Assembly (NCBI GenBank): GCA_016841365.1
Contig: JAENZI010000001.1
Span: 186,001 to 250,000 of the forward strand
DNA: 64,000 nt
Direction of reading: 5' to 3'
Source: Anaerolineaceae bacterium
Lineage (GTDB): Bacteria > Chloroflexota > Anaerolineae > Anaerolineales > Anaerolineaceae
A program made the translations under genes and the position numbers. The notes under the pieces were generated by a model. The model was given only the letters and a program-made list of their open reading frames with translations, did no database searches and was not told the origin of the DNA. Shown here piece after piece: positions 8,997 to 17,627 of this stretch (positions are counted from its first letter, which is position 1; each line of letters begins with the position of its first letter).

Positions 8997-9506
8997 ATGA
9001 GCCAATCCTGGTATGTTTTACATAGCAAACCCAACCGGGAAGAGTTTCTCTATTCTCAGTTGTGCCATCGCGATATCGAGGTCTTTTATCCCCGTTTTCA
9101 TGTAGAGCCTGTTAACCCACGTGCTCGAAAATCCCGTCCTTTATTCCCGGGTTATCTTTTTGTGCGTGTTGATTTAGATGAGATTTCACTCTCATCACTT
9201 TTGTGGGTGCCAGGTGCCAATCAGGTGGTTAGTTTTGACCACGAACCGGCCAAGGTGCCGGATGATGTGATCAAAACTGTGGAAAAACAAGTCGCACGGA
9301 TCAATGCAAGACCTAAGGGTGAAAAACCCAAACTGAAACATGGTGATCCGGTCATGATCCATGGAGGCCCTTTTGAGGGCTACCAGGCTATATTTGATAC
9401 TGAGATTGAAGGCAGTGAGCGTGTGCGCCTGCTAATTAAATTGCTGCACACCCGCCAGATCCGGATTCAGGTTCCGGCAACGATGGCCAAACCACAAACA
9501 GCATAA
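8997..9506 (+). CDS. NusG-family transcription antiterminator (RfaH/LoaP/UpxY-like)
   Basis: A 169-residue protein with an N-terminal NGN domain (WYVLHSKPNREE at the start, RPLFPGYLFVR at 47-57) and a C-terminal KOW domain (about 113-160, with HGDPVMIHGGPFEGYQ). This architecture is NusG, but its place as the first gene of a long polysaccharide locus is typical of specialised paralogs that let RNA polymerase read through long operons. An in-frame stop at 8982 fixes the start near 8997, although the ribosome-binding site is poor. It probably acts on its own transcript. Confidence 0.85.
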   Translation: MSQSWYVLHSKPNREEFLYSQLCHRDIEVFYPRFHVEPVNPRARKSRPLFPGYLFVRVDLDEISLSSLLWVPGANQVVSFDHEPAKVPDDVIKTVEKQVARINARPKGEKPKLKHGDPVMIHGGPFEGYQAIFDTEIEGSERVRLLIKLLHTRQIRIQVPATMAKPQTA

Positions 9507-9571
9507 CAAACCACAGGAATTAAGGTTAAGGGGAGGGACCTGCAGGTGTTAAGCTCATATTTTTAACCCAG

Positions 9572-9593
9572 CCGACAGAAGCTTTGATGTCGG
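9572..9593 (+). repeat. Small GC-rich hairpin between the NusG-like gene and the first glycosyltransferase
   Basis: CCGACA (9572-9577) pairs perfectly with TGTCGG (9588-9593) around a 10-nt loop. No T-run follows. It could be a second antiterminator-related RNA element or a chance stem; six pairs is weak evidence. Confidence 0.3.
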
Positions 9594-9655
9594 AGGGGCG
9601 GATGCTTGGGAAAAATCGGATTTGGTTTGATTGAGGAAATTCAGATAAACAATTA

Positions 9656-10570
9656 ATGAAAAGCCCTTTTGGATCTAATCAAGCAGAAGAGGTAATTTTT
9701 CACGTAAATGAAGGCGGTTTAGCCAATCGTCTTCGAGCCTTAGTTGGTTACCAGGCATTAGCCGAGCTAACGGATAGAAATTTTTATTTGTGCTGGGTAC
9801 CGAACAAATGGTGCGACGCTTGTTTTGAGGATCTGTTCATTCCTGAAGGGATCTATTTAATCAAGCCGGCAGAGCTATCTGATTATTTGAAGGATCCCTC
9901 GACGAATATTTATTCCCAGTGCCTTTGGTTTAATCAGATTTGGGAGACATACCTTGAACCGCAGGTCCACTGGGAGCAATTCTCTGAGGTTGCGCTTGAA
10001 TATTTGACCCGCTTGCAACCGCACCAAACGGTTCTGGATAGATTGGATCGTTTCTTAAAGGAATATGATCTATCCTCAGCAATCGGGGTTCATATCCGTT
10101 GGACCGACAATCTTAAAGGGAATGAGCAGCGGAAAATGGATGCTACTTTTGATCCTGCTCATATCTCAAAAATCGAAGGGTTTCAGCGGTTTATAGATGA
10201 CCAAATCCATACGTCACCAGCAAAAAAGATCTTTCTTGCTACAGATAACCCTGATGTTGAAAAGGATTTTAGAAAGAAATATGGTCAAAACTTGATTGTT
10301 TTTCCAAAGAAATACTTACGGAACCGAAGTTTCTTTTCTCTATTGAAAAACAACAAAGCGCCGGATTCATTACGTGCCAGTTCAATTGAGGATGCGCTTA
10401 TTGAAATGTTGCTGCTCGCTAAATGTCAAACCATTTTGGGGACATATTACAGTAGTTTCAGTAAACTGAGTGCCTTATGGGGAAGCAAGGCATATTACGA
10501 AGTGCGTGGCGTGGATTATGAACAAAGTGGTTTTGTCGAATATCTCAGCGGCAAGCCGTTCACAAAATAA
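9656..10570 (+). CDS. Fucosyltransferase-like glycosyltransferase (NodZ/O-FucT fold)
   Basis: A 304-residue protein with the pattern of GT-B alpha-fucosyltransferases. An N-terminal GGLANRLRAL loop (20-29) lies near the donor site. A central GVHIRWTDN (144-152) carries the arginine that contacts the GDP-fucose phosphate in NodZ/FUT8-type enzymes. The IFLATDN strand (about 207) and a C-terminal EMLLLAKCQTILGTYYSSFS segment complete it. The acceptor is unknown. It is the first enzyme gene after the antiterminator. No signal or membrane segment is seen, so it is probably cytoplasmic. Confidence 0.65.
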   Translation: MKSPFGSNQAEEVIFHVNEGGLANRLRALVGYQALAELTDRNFYLCWVPNKWCDACFEDLFIPEGIYLIKPAELSDYLKDPSTNIYSQCLWFNQIWETYLEPQVHWEQFSEVALEYLTRLQPHQTVLDRLDRFLKEYDLSSAIGVHIRWTDNLKGNEQRKMDATFDPAHISKIEGFQRFIDDQIHTSPAKKIFLATDNPDVEKDFRKKYGQNLIVFPKKYLRNRSFFSLLKNNKAPDSLRASSIEDALIEMLLLAKCQTILGTYYSSFSKLSALWGSKAYYEVRGVDYEQSGFVEYLSGKPFTK

Positions 10571-10610
10571 TCAATTATAAAAATACAATATACTAAGAAA
10601 AAAAGAAATT

Positions 10611-11480
10611 ATGAATGTTTTTGGCAAAACGAATTCAAATGAAGAAGAATGGGATCTGGTCATCACGCCCCGCAAGAAATGGTATGACCTTCAATTGCGG
10701 GATTTGTGGCGGTATCGGGACTTAATCGCGTTATTCGTCCGGCGGGATTTTGTCTCCCGCTTCAAGCAGACAATATTGGGTCCGCTGTGGTATATCATTC
10801 AACCACTGCTGACATCTATTGTTTTTACGGTCATCTTCGGGCAAATTGCCAAACTGCCTACCGATGGCTTGCCGCAAATTTTGTTTTATATGTCGGGTAC
10901 TGTTATGTGGCACTATTTTTCGAACTGCCTGACAGGGACATCAAATACCTTCACATCAAATGCCGGTATCTTTGGCAAAGTTTATTTTCCACGGTTGGTC
11001 ACGCCGATATCCCTGGTCATTTCGAATCTGATCTCCTTCACCATTCAACTTTTATTCTTCTTAAGTTTTCTGACTTACTTCATCGTACGCGGTTCAGACG
11101 TCAAATTGACGATGTGGGCGCTGTCGCTCCCATTATTGGTTCTATTGATGGCTGGCTTGGGTTTGGGGTTTGGGATCATCGTTTCTTCAGTGACCACAAA
11201 ATATCGGGACATGTCTTACCTAGTGGGGTTTGGGGTTTCGTTGTGGATGTATGCGACGCCTGTCATTTACCCGGTTTCGACCATCCCCGAACGCTGGCGC
11301 TGGGTAGCTGATATCAACCCAATGACACCCATCATTGAGACATTTAGAATGGGCTTTTTAGGCGCAGGGAATGCTTCATGGCTCGGCCTGGCATACAGTG
11401 CCGGGTTTATGATCGTGATTTTATTCCTCGGTATTGTGATCTTTAACCGGGTTGAAAAGACATTTATTGATACGGTATGA
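10611..11480 (+). CDS. wzm: ABC-2 type polysaccharide export permease (Wzm)
   Basis: A 289-residue membrane protein with a cytoplasmic N-terminus, the family's WRYRDLIALFVRRDFVSRFKQT-region amphipathic lead-in, and six hydrophobic segments. It matches TagG/Wzm permeases that export lipid-linked glycans with a Wzt ATPase. Its partner ATPase is encoded 11 kb downstream (22219), an unusual distance because the two are normally adjacent. The segment after this gene carries a heptad repeat (11491-11545), which suggests an insertion or rearrangement here. Confidence 0.88.
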   Translation: MNVFGKTNSNEEEWDLVITPRKKWYDLQLRDLWRYRDLIALFVRRDFVSRFKQTILGPLWYIIQPLLTSIVFTVIFGQIAKLPTDGLPQILFYMSGTVMWHYFSNCLTGTSNTFTSNAGIFGKVYFPRLVTPISLVISNLISFTIQLLFFLSFLTYFIVRGSDVKLTMWALSLPLLVLLMAGLGLGFGIIVSSVTTKYRDMSYLVGFGVSLWMYATPVIYPVSTIPERWRWVADINPMTPIIETFRMGFLGAGNASWLGLAYSAGFMIVILFLGIVIFNRVEKTFIDTV

Positions 11481-11490
11481 TGGATTAGCG

Positions 11491-11545
11491 CATAGCGGAT
11501 AGCTGATAGTAAATAGCTGGTAGCTAAAAGCTTGAAGCTGAAAGA
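11491..11545 (+). repeat. Degenerate heptanucleotide repeat (ATAGCTG-type), solo copy
   Basis: About eight imperfect 7-bp units in a row: ATAGCGG, ATAGCTG, ATAGTAA, ATAGCTG, GTAGCTA, AAAGCTT, GAAGCTG. It lies just after the Wzm stop. The same repeat type flanks the four-helix-bundle gene at 47767 in opposite orientations. Confidence 0.7.
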
Positions 11546-11628
11546 ATATGTAACAGTGCGAACGAGTGATCGTCTGAAGCCGTTTTATAAATTAAGGTAA
11601 TTAGGTTAGTAATTATTTCTAAACAATT

Positions 11629-12573
11629 ATGAAGATTTCCATTGTCATCAGGGCGTTTAACGAAGAAAAGAGCATTGGCAGGTTGCTGTTTGGCATTTCC
11701 CAGCAAACCTATCAGGATGTTGAGATCATCCTGGTAGATTCGGGATCAACAGATTCGACGGTGGAAATTGCCTCACAATACCCGGTGAAGATTGTGCACA
11801 TCGATCCTGAGGAATTTACCTTTGGTAAGTCGCTCAATAGGGGCATCCAAGCCTCCACTGGCGAAATAAGCGTGATCACCAGCGCCCATTGTTACCCGGT
11901 TTACCCGGATTGGTTGGTGCAGCTCGTAAAGCCCTTTGAAGATGAGACCGTCGCATTGAGTTATGGGCGTCAGCGGGGCGGGGAGACCAACCATTTTTCT
12001 GAGCATCAATTCTTCCGCAAATACTTCCCTGAAAACACTGTTTTACAGCAGGCACAACCATATTCGCATAATGCCAACGCCGCCATTCGAAAAGACCTGT
12101 GGGAAGAGCATCCCTATAATGAAAACCTGACCGGATTAGAAGACCTGGCATGGAGCAGTTGGGCGATGGATGCGGGTTATACCATTGCTTATGTGGCGGA
12201 AGCTGAGGTGATCCATCAACATGATGAAACGTGGCGGCAGGTGTATCGGCGCTATAAGCGCGAAGCCATTGCCCTTAAGCAAATCCTTCCGAACAGCACC
12301 TTTTCCTTTTGGGATTTTTTACGCTCGTGGGTGGGCAAATCAGTGTCGGACTTGAACCAAGCGCGTTATGAGAACGCCTTTTTTAAGCATGTTTTCGAAA
12401 TTCTCTGGTTTCGATTGATGCAATATTGGGGTACCTATCGCGGGTTCCATTTTGGCGGCAAGATCAACGCTCAGCTTCATCGAGCCTTTTATTATCCACC
12501 GTACATATTGGATAAAAAGGTTCCCAAATCACGGTCGGTTGAACCGATTGATTACGAGAAGGATCGCTCTTAG
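11629..12573 (+). CDS. Family 2 glycosyltransferase
   Basis: A 314-residue GT-A enzyme. It begins with ISIVIRAFNEEKSIG, followed by a donor-site DSGSTDST motif (44-51) and a later GLEDLAWSSWAMDAGY segment carrying the ED pair expected near the catalytic base. VIHQHDETWRQVYRRYKREA fits the C-terminal family pattern. It adds a sugar from an NDP-sugar donor to the growing lipid-linked glycan at the cytoplasmic membrane face; donor and acceptor are unknown. About 150 bp with a heptad repeat separate it from wzm. Confidence 0.85.
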   Translation: MKISIVIRAFNEEKSIGRLLFGISQQTYQDVEIILVDSGSTDSTVEIASQYPVKIVHIDPEEFTFGKSLNRGIQASTGEISVITSAHCYPVYPDWLVQLVKPFEDETVALSYGRQRGGETNHFSEHQFFRKYFPENTVLQQAQPYSHNANAAIRKDLWEEHPYNENLTGLEDLAWSSWAMDAGYTIAYVAEAEVIHQHDETWRQVYRRYKREAIALKQILPNSTFSFWDFLRSWVGKSVSDLNQARYENAFFKHVFEILWFRLMQYWGTYRGFHFGGKINAQLHRAFYYPPYILDKKVPKSRSVEPIDYEKDRS

Positions 12574-12658
12574 TCCAGCTTCAATTTGGTCTAAATTTAA
12601 ACATATCTTTCTCATTGATACTTCAATCCCTTTGAATAAACATATCCGCAGTGAAATT

Positions 12659-13657
12659 ATGGAAATATCCGAGCAGTTGCACATTGTTCATCAAACAGCT
12701 TTAGCCTATTGGGAAGCTGACCCTGAACAGGCGTCAGACAATCTGCAGAAGATCCAGGTCATCAAACGGACCAGGGGGAAAATTATGGGTTTTTTCCCTG
12801 TATATAAACAGCATCCTGCGGTATTCTTTAAGGTTTATTTCAGCGGAGCATTCCCTTATGAGGTCGATGGATTGCAAGCTGCGCTTGCTCTGCCCCAGAT
12901 TGATGGGATTGAGGTGGCTAATGTTGTTAAGATCATGCCTGAATTTCAAGCCATCCTGACAGCGAAACGTTCCTGGGTAGATACAACTACCCCGCTCAAA
13001 CGGTTCTTTGTGCGATCGCTGAAAATGGATTGGGACAAGCTCGGTCAGTGGTTGAGGATGTTCCACGATTCGAGGATTGAACAGAACCAGAACAACCACT
13101 TTTTGCGCCGAAAATTTGAGAAAACTGAACGTCTTGTCAGTACACTGCATGGGCTTTTCTCTGCTGATCAGGTTGATAAGATGCAAGCGGTGATTGAACG
13201 GGGGAGGAATGCCTTCGAAACCGAAGCGGTGGATTGGGTTATCTCACACGGTGATTTTGGGCTGGATAATATCAAACGATCGAAGGACACATTGGAAGTG
13301 ATCGATTTTGAGGATTGCCGCATGGCGCCGCGCTGTTTTGATTTGATCAACATGATCACCCGGTTGGAATACACGGGATATTTCCCGCATAGACTAAAAT
13401 TTTATGCACACATCGCTGACCAGCTTCTCAACGGGTATGGCGGCATTCCGGGCAGCCCAGAAGCGGTGTGCAACTTCTTTTACTTGCTCATCAAACTTGA
13501 TGTGATCGAAAGCTATCGCCGGCGCAGTTCAACAAGCGATGATCCGTTGATGAATCGCCTGGTTTATCAAACTTTCCTGCGCCGTGGCACAAAAACAATG
13601 ATTGCCTGGCTGAACGGTGATTATTCCCCGCCGGCACTATCACTTAATCAGCCCTAA
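12659..13657 (+). CDS. Aminoglycoside-phosphotransferase-fold small-molecule kinase
   Basis: A 332-residue protein with the kinase catalytic loop SHGDFGLDN (196-204) and the metal-binding IDFED (215-219), both diagnostic of the APH/choline-kinase superfamily. In a glycan locus it may phosphorylate a sugar or an amino-alcohol substituent, or be a glycan-linked kinase; resistance is not implied. The start at 12659 is chosen because longer versions overlap the preceding gene. A TTG at 12632 is an alternative. The frame remains open back to 12452, in the end of the upstream gene. Confidence 0.75.
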   Translation: MEISEQLHIVHQTALAYWEADPEQASDNLQKIQVIKRTRGKIMGFFPVYKQHPAVFFKVYFSGAFPYEVDGLQAALALPQIDGIEVANVVKIMPEFQAILTAKRSWVDTTTPLKRFFVRSLKMDWDKLGQWLRMFHDSRIEQNQNNHFLRRKFEKTERLVSTLHGLFSADQVDKMQAVIERGRNAFETEAVDWVISHGDFGLDNIKRSKDTLEVIDFEDCRMAPRCFDLINMITRLEYTGYFPHRLKFYAHIADQLLNGYGGIPGSPEAVCNFFYLLIKLDVIESYRRRSSTSDDPLMNRLVYQTFLRRGTKTMIAWLNGDYSPPALSLNQP

Positions 13658-13693
13658 TCTTGAATTACCTTAGATGGCTTATAATCAAAACTT

Positions 13694-14785
13694 ATGAATA
13701 AAGAAACCATCAACGTTACAAAGTCCTTTCTCCCGCCAATGGAGGATTACGTTCGTTATCTCAACCAGATTTGGGAGTCCCATTGGCTGACAAATAATGG
13801 ACCATTGGTTAACGAGCTTGAACAGAAGCTTAAAGAATATTTGGGTGTGAAGCACCTGTTCTTTGTTAACAACGGCACGATTGGATTGCAGATCGGGATA
13901 AAAGCATTGGAATTTAAGGGTGAGGTGATCACCACGCCCTTTTCTTATGTGGCGACCACTTCAAGCCTTGTGTGGGAAGGCTGCCAGCCGGTATTTGCAG
14001 ATATTGACCCGCGTACATTGTGCATTGACCCGGATAAGATCGAAGCTGCGATCACCGATAAAACCACGGGTATTCTGGCAACCCATGTGTATGGCATCCC
14101 CTGTGATGTTAAACGGATTCAATCGATCGCTGAAGAGCACGGCTTGCGGGTGTTGTATGATGCGGCACATACCTTTGGCGGCAGATTTCAGGGCGAGGCG
14201 ATTGCTGCCTATGGTGATCTCTCGGTTCTCAGCTTCCACGCGACCAAGCTATTTCACACGGTTGAGGGCGGCGCGATCGTCACGAACGATGATGAATTGG
14301 CGCACCGAATCAGCTACATGCGTAACTTTGGGCACAAGGGGCAGGAGGATTTTTGGGGGTTGGGCATCAATGGCAAGAACACAGAATTTCATGCGGCGAT
14401 GGGCTTGTGCAACCTGCCGTATGTACCGCAAATCATCGCCGACCGCAGGCAGGTGAGCGATTGGTATTGTGAAGCGTTTGCTGGTTCAGTTTTGTTTCGG
14501 CCTGAGATCCCAAAAGGGACAGAATTTAATTTTGCTTATTACCCAGTCCTGTTCCAGTCGGAATCGCAACTCCTCCAAGCCAAAGAAGAATTAAACGCGG
14601 CTGACATTTTTCCGCGAAGGTATTTTTACCCCTCCCTTAACCGATTGCCTTATGCCCCTCACAGGGACATGCCTGTCACGGAACGCATTTCACCACGGGT
14701 ATTGTGCCTACCTTTGTATCCTGACCTGCGGCATTCCGATGTGATGCGGATCAGCCAGATCATTCTAGATAGTTTTGATGCGTAA
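13694..14785 (+). CDS. DegT/DnrJ/EryC1/StrS-family PLP aminotransferase
   Basis: A 363-residue sugar aminotransferase of normal length. The PLP lysine is K185 in SFHATKLFHTVEGG, the cofactor aspartate is in YDAAHTFG (155-162), and the substrate-side GTIGLQIGI (61-69) follows NN. These enzymes transaminate keto-sugars made by 4,6-dehydratases; the LegB-like dehydratase at 46686 could supply such a substrate. It shares an 8-bp start/stop overlap (ATGCGTAA) with the next gene, so the two are coupled. Confidence 0.92.
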   Translation: MNKETINVTKSFLPPMEDYVRYLNQIWESHWLTNNGPLVNELEQKLKEYLGVKHLFFVNNGTIGLQIGIKALEFKGEVITTPFSYVATTSSLVWEGCQPVFADIDPRTLCIDPDKIEAAITDKTTGILATHVYGIPCDVKRIQSIAEEHGLRVLYDAAHTFGGRFQGEAIAAYGDLSVLSFHATKLFHTVEGGAIVTNDDELAHRISYMRNFGHKGQEDFWGLGINGKNTEFHAAMGLCNLPYVPQIIADRRQVSDWYCEAFAGSVLFRPEIPKGTEFNFAYYPVLFQSESQLLQAKEELNAADIFPRRYFYPSLNRLPYAPHRDMPVTERISPRVLCLPLYPDLRHSDVMRISQIILDSFDA

Positions 14786-15698
14786 ACAAAACGCCCCGGT
14801 TCCTCCAAGAGGGTATTTACATCCGCTGTATGCGCAGTCTTTCTCCGAACTAGGCACACCGCTTTATCTGCCGAAGTCTGGCGGCTGGCTGATCAAACGG
14901 GAGATCCCTGGCACGGATTATTATGATGCCATGGGGCCTTACCCTTTGTTTTTCTGCCAGGATTGGGAAGCGCTGACCGAAGATTTGTCGGGCTTGGCGG
15001 ATCAGCTCGTCAGCGTCACGCTTGTGGTTGGCCCGCTGGTTGATTTTCCTGAGGCAGCGTATGAGGCTTATTTTGAAATTTTTACACCTTACAAAGACCA
15101 TTATCTTTTAGATTTAGAAATGCCCCTGTACAAGACCATCTCAAAGAACAAGCGGCGGAATGCACGGCGAGCCTTGCGAGAACTGGATGTGCAATTGCAG
15201 GTGGCACCGGATGTTGATTTGGATGAGTGGGTGAAGTTATATGCGTGTTTGATTGAGCGGCATCAGATCACCGGCATTCGTGCCTTTTCAAAGCGCAGTT
15301 TTGAAAAGCAGGTTGCCATCCCGAATACGCATTATTTCAGGGTGCTGCATCAGGGCGAGCCTGTTGGCGGCAACCTGTATTACCTGCAAGGTGACCAGGC
15401 TTATGCGCACCTTTCGGCTTTCACGGAAGATGGGTATCAACTGGGGGCGCCGTATGCTGTCAAGTGGGCGGCGTTACAGCATCTGGCGAAATTCACCCGC
15501 TGGGTTAATTTTGGCGGCAGTACTGCCAGCGAAGGTGACCCGCCGGATGGCTTGGACCTGTTCAAACAGGGATGGTCGAATAAGACTGCTAAATCGTACC
15601 TGTGCGGGAAGATCCTCAACCCGCAGATCTATCAGCAGCTTGCATCAGATAAGGATGCCGCTGGTTGGTTCCCGGCTTATCGGGCAGGAGAATATTAG
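14778..15698 (+). CDS. FemAB/GNAT-type acyl or aminoacyl transferase
   Basis: A protein of about 306 residues with the paired acyltransferase fold of the FemAB-like/Acetyltransf_6 group. The basic ISKNKRRNARRALREL stretch near residue 118 and the C-terminal YAHLSAFTEDGYQLGAPYAVKW and FGGSTA segments are typical. Such enzymes often acylate amino-sugars in glycan loci, matching the aminotransferase gene it overlaps. The ATG at 14778 is preferred over a TTG three bases upstream. The acyl donor is unknown. Confidence 0.7.
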   Translation: MRKQNAPVPPRGYLHPLYAQSFSELGTPLYLPKSGGWLIKREIPGTDYYDAMGPYPLFFCQDWEALTEDLSGLADQLVSVTLVVGPLVDFPEAAYEAYFEIFTPYKDHYLLDLEMPLYKTISKNKRRNARRALRELDVQLQVAPDVDLDEWVKLYACLIERHQITGIRAFSKRSFEKQVAIPNTHYFRVLHQGEPVGGNLYYLQGDQAYAHLSAFTEDGYQLGAPYAVKWAALQHLAKFTRWVNFGGSTASEGDPPDGLDLFKQGWSNKTAKSYLCGKILNPQIYQQLASDKDAAGWFPAYRAGEY

Positions 15699-15725
15699 GC
15701 GAACATGGTGGATGAAGGAGTGAAA

Positions 15726-16256
15726 ATGCCCAGCGTGACCTTGCGCTCTATCGAGTTGAGTGATGTGGTATATACGCACAAATGGCACTCAGACCCCGAG
15801 CTTTATCAAACCCTGGTCGGCCCCTACAGGCATGTCAGCCTGGAGGTTGAGCAAGCATGGATTGGGGATCGGGTTGCGAATTCAAACGAGGAGGTCAACC
15901 GGATGATCTGCCTGGAAGGGCAGGAAGCCCCGATTGGGTTGATTTCGGTCAGGGAGATTGATTGGATGGCGCGTAAGGCGCATCTGACCGGCATCTTTAT
16001 TGGTGATGCTCAGCACCGGGGTAAGGGATATGGCTATCAGGCACTTTGCCAGATGATGCAGTTTTGTTTTGAAACACTGGAACTGAATAGAATTTGGACG
16101 CACATCTTAGACGATAACCAGGCTTCGATTCACATCTTTGAGAAATGCGGCTATGAGATTGAGGGGCATTTAAGGCAGCACACTTACAAAGATGGGCAAT
16201 TCCGCGATGTGGTTTTGGTCGGGTTATTGGCTGAGGATTATGTTAGTAATCAATAA
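15726..16256 (+). CDS. GNAT-family N-acetyltransferase
   Basis: A 176-residue RimJ/RimL-type acetyltransferase. It has the N-terminal VTLRSIELSD strand, the acetyl-CoA loop in QHRGKGYGYQAL (about 100-111), and the C-terminal NRIWTHILDDNQASIHIFEKCGY. The start at 15726 is chosen because AAGGAG lies six bases upstream; a longer start at 15705 lacks that. With the preceding two genes it forms a plausible module that makes and N-acylates an amino-sugar. A decayed copy of its 3' end lies at 17476-17589, marking a tandem duplication. Confidence 0.85.
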   Translation: MPSVTLRSIELSDVVYTHKWHSDPELYQTLVGPYRHVSLEVEQAWIGDRVANSNEEVNRMICLEGQEAPIGLISVREIDWMARKAHLTGIFIGDAQHRGKGYGYQALCQMMQFCFETLELNRIWTHILDDNQASIHIFEKCGYEIEGHLRQHTYKDGQFRDVVLVGLLAEDYVSNQ

Positions 16257-16293
16257 GCATATTTGATCTAAAAAAGGAGCACTGGAATAAAAA

Positions 16294-17469
16294 ATGGGTC
16301 TGATCAGGAATTTCTTCATTCGGCGTTATGAAAAGGCGGGTTATTCAACCTTGTTTGCCAGGCGCATGTTTGATCTGCGTTATCAGGATCTCTTTAAGAA
16401 TGAGAATACTTCCTTGCGTGAAAAAATTTGGGCACAAAAAAGGGGATTCCTTTCGGATAAGATCAAATTTTATAGGCTGACGGATGATAACTACAAAGAC
16501 TATGTGAGCGATTTCGATTATTGGCGCCTGCACCCGATCAACGGGATATTCTCCCGCTGGATCGATGACAAGCTAACCATCAAGATGATTTTGCATCCCT
16601 TTGATGACTTTCTGCCGGAATATTATTACAACATCGGGTTTGGAGAGATCTTCCGATTGAGTGATTGCCCGGATGGATTGGGGACCACCCTCGATGATGT
16701 GATCAGTTTGCTGAAGGCCAAGGAAACCCTTGCTGCTAAGACGACTTGGGGTTCTGCGGGTGTCGGTTTCTATAAATTGGGTTATAGGTTGGGGCAGTTT
16801 TTATTAAATAATCAACCCGTTGACGAGGATGAAATTATCGAGTTGATCACTCAATGGCTCAAGACACCAGGTCTTTCATATTTATTAACAGAATACTTGG
16901 CACCTCACCCTGCTCTTAGCAAAATATTTTCCAAGACACCCAACGCATTGCGGGTGGCCGTATTGCGAGAGAAACAAAATCCCCCTCAAATATTTAATAT
17001 TTATATTCATATTGGGACAGAACAATCGGGATTTGTGGATAATGCGTTAGCAGGCGGTGTGTTCAGTAGGGTGGATATTGAAAATGGATCGTTCCATCAG
17101 GGTAAAATCGTGCGAGATGGGATGCTGGTGGATTGCCCTGAGCACCCTGACACCCATCAGCCAATCAGCGGGGTTGTACCGTTTTGGGATTTAATTACAA
17201 AGAAAGTGGTCGAGATAAGTACATATCTTCAACCATTACGCATGATGGGTTTCGACATCGTCATAACAAAATCTGGTTTTAAAATCATCGAGATCAATTC
17301 ACACCCAAGCATTGAGTTCATCCAGTATGACCTTCCCGTTTATAAAAATCCTTTATGCCGCCGCTTTTATAAATCCCTGATATTTGGGAAGCAACGCCAG
17401 GTTGCGCACGAGAAACAAAAGCGTTTGTTCAACCGGCTCTTTCGCGTATTTCGAAAGAAAGAGGTGTAA
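16294..17469 (+). CDS. Sugar-transfer-associated ATP-grasp protein, copy 1
   Basis: A 391-residue protein of the ATPgrasp_ST type found in polysaccharide loci. ATP-grasp features include the AAKTTWGSAGVGFYKL glycine-rich segment (around 146-161), NALRVAVLREK, and the metal-binding FKIIEINSHPSIEF near the C-terminus. ATP-grasp enzymes ligate a carboxylate to an amine or thiol through an acyl-phosphate, so it may attach an amino acid or similar group to a sugar. The next gene is a tandem paralog with near-identical ends but a diverged middle. Confidence 0.82.
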   Translation: MGLIRNFFIRRYEKAGYSTLFARRMFDLRYQDLFKNENTSLREKIWAQKRGFLSDKIKFYRLTDDNYKDYVSDFDYWRLHPINGIFSRWIDDKLTIKMILHPFDDFLPEYYYNIGFGEIFRLSDCPDGLGTTLDDVISLLKAKETLAAKTTWGSAGVGFYKLGYRLGQFLLNNQPVDEDEIIELITQWLKTPGLSYLLTEYLAPHPALSKIFSKTPNALRVAVLREKQNPPQIFNIYIHIGTEQSGFVDNALAGGVFSRVDIENGSFHQGKIVRDGMLVDCPEHPDTHQPISGVVPFWDLITKKVVEISTYLQPLRMMGFDIVITKSGFKIIEINSHPSIEFIQYDLPVYKNPLCRRFYKSLIFGKQRQVAHEKQKRLFNRLFRVFRKKEV

Positions 17470-17475
17470 ATATGT

Positions 17476-17589
17476 GGAATCGGCAAAGTGAGTGAGGGGT
17501 ATTTACGGCAGCATACTTAAAAGGATGGTCAATTCCAAGATGTCGTTTTAGTCGGGTTATTGATTGATGATTATTTTAGTAATGAATAA
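17476..17589 (+). pseudogene. Remnant of the GNAT gene 3' end (duplication scar)
   Basis: This stretch between the two ATP-grasp genes aligns with the last ~110 bp of the GNAT gene at 15726-16256, including its TAA and the downstream spacer with AAGGAG. The frame is broken by a TAA where the intact gene has TAC. It shows that the duplicated unit contained the GNAT 3' end plus the ATP-grasp gene. Confidence 0.85.
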
Positions 17590-17627
17590 GTATTTTCGAG
17601 CTTAAGAAGGAGCTCCCTAATAAAAAA

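Noticed and set aside
12452-12658. Longer start for the APH-fold kinase
   Set aside because: It overlaps the upstream glycosyltransferase by 122 bp and adds sequence without family features.
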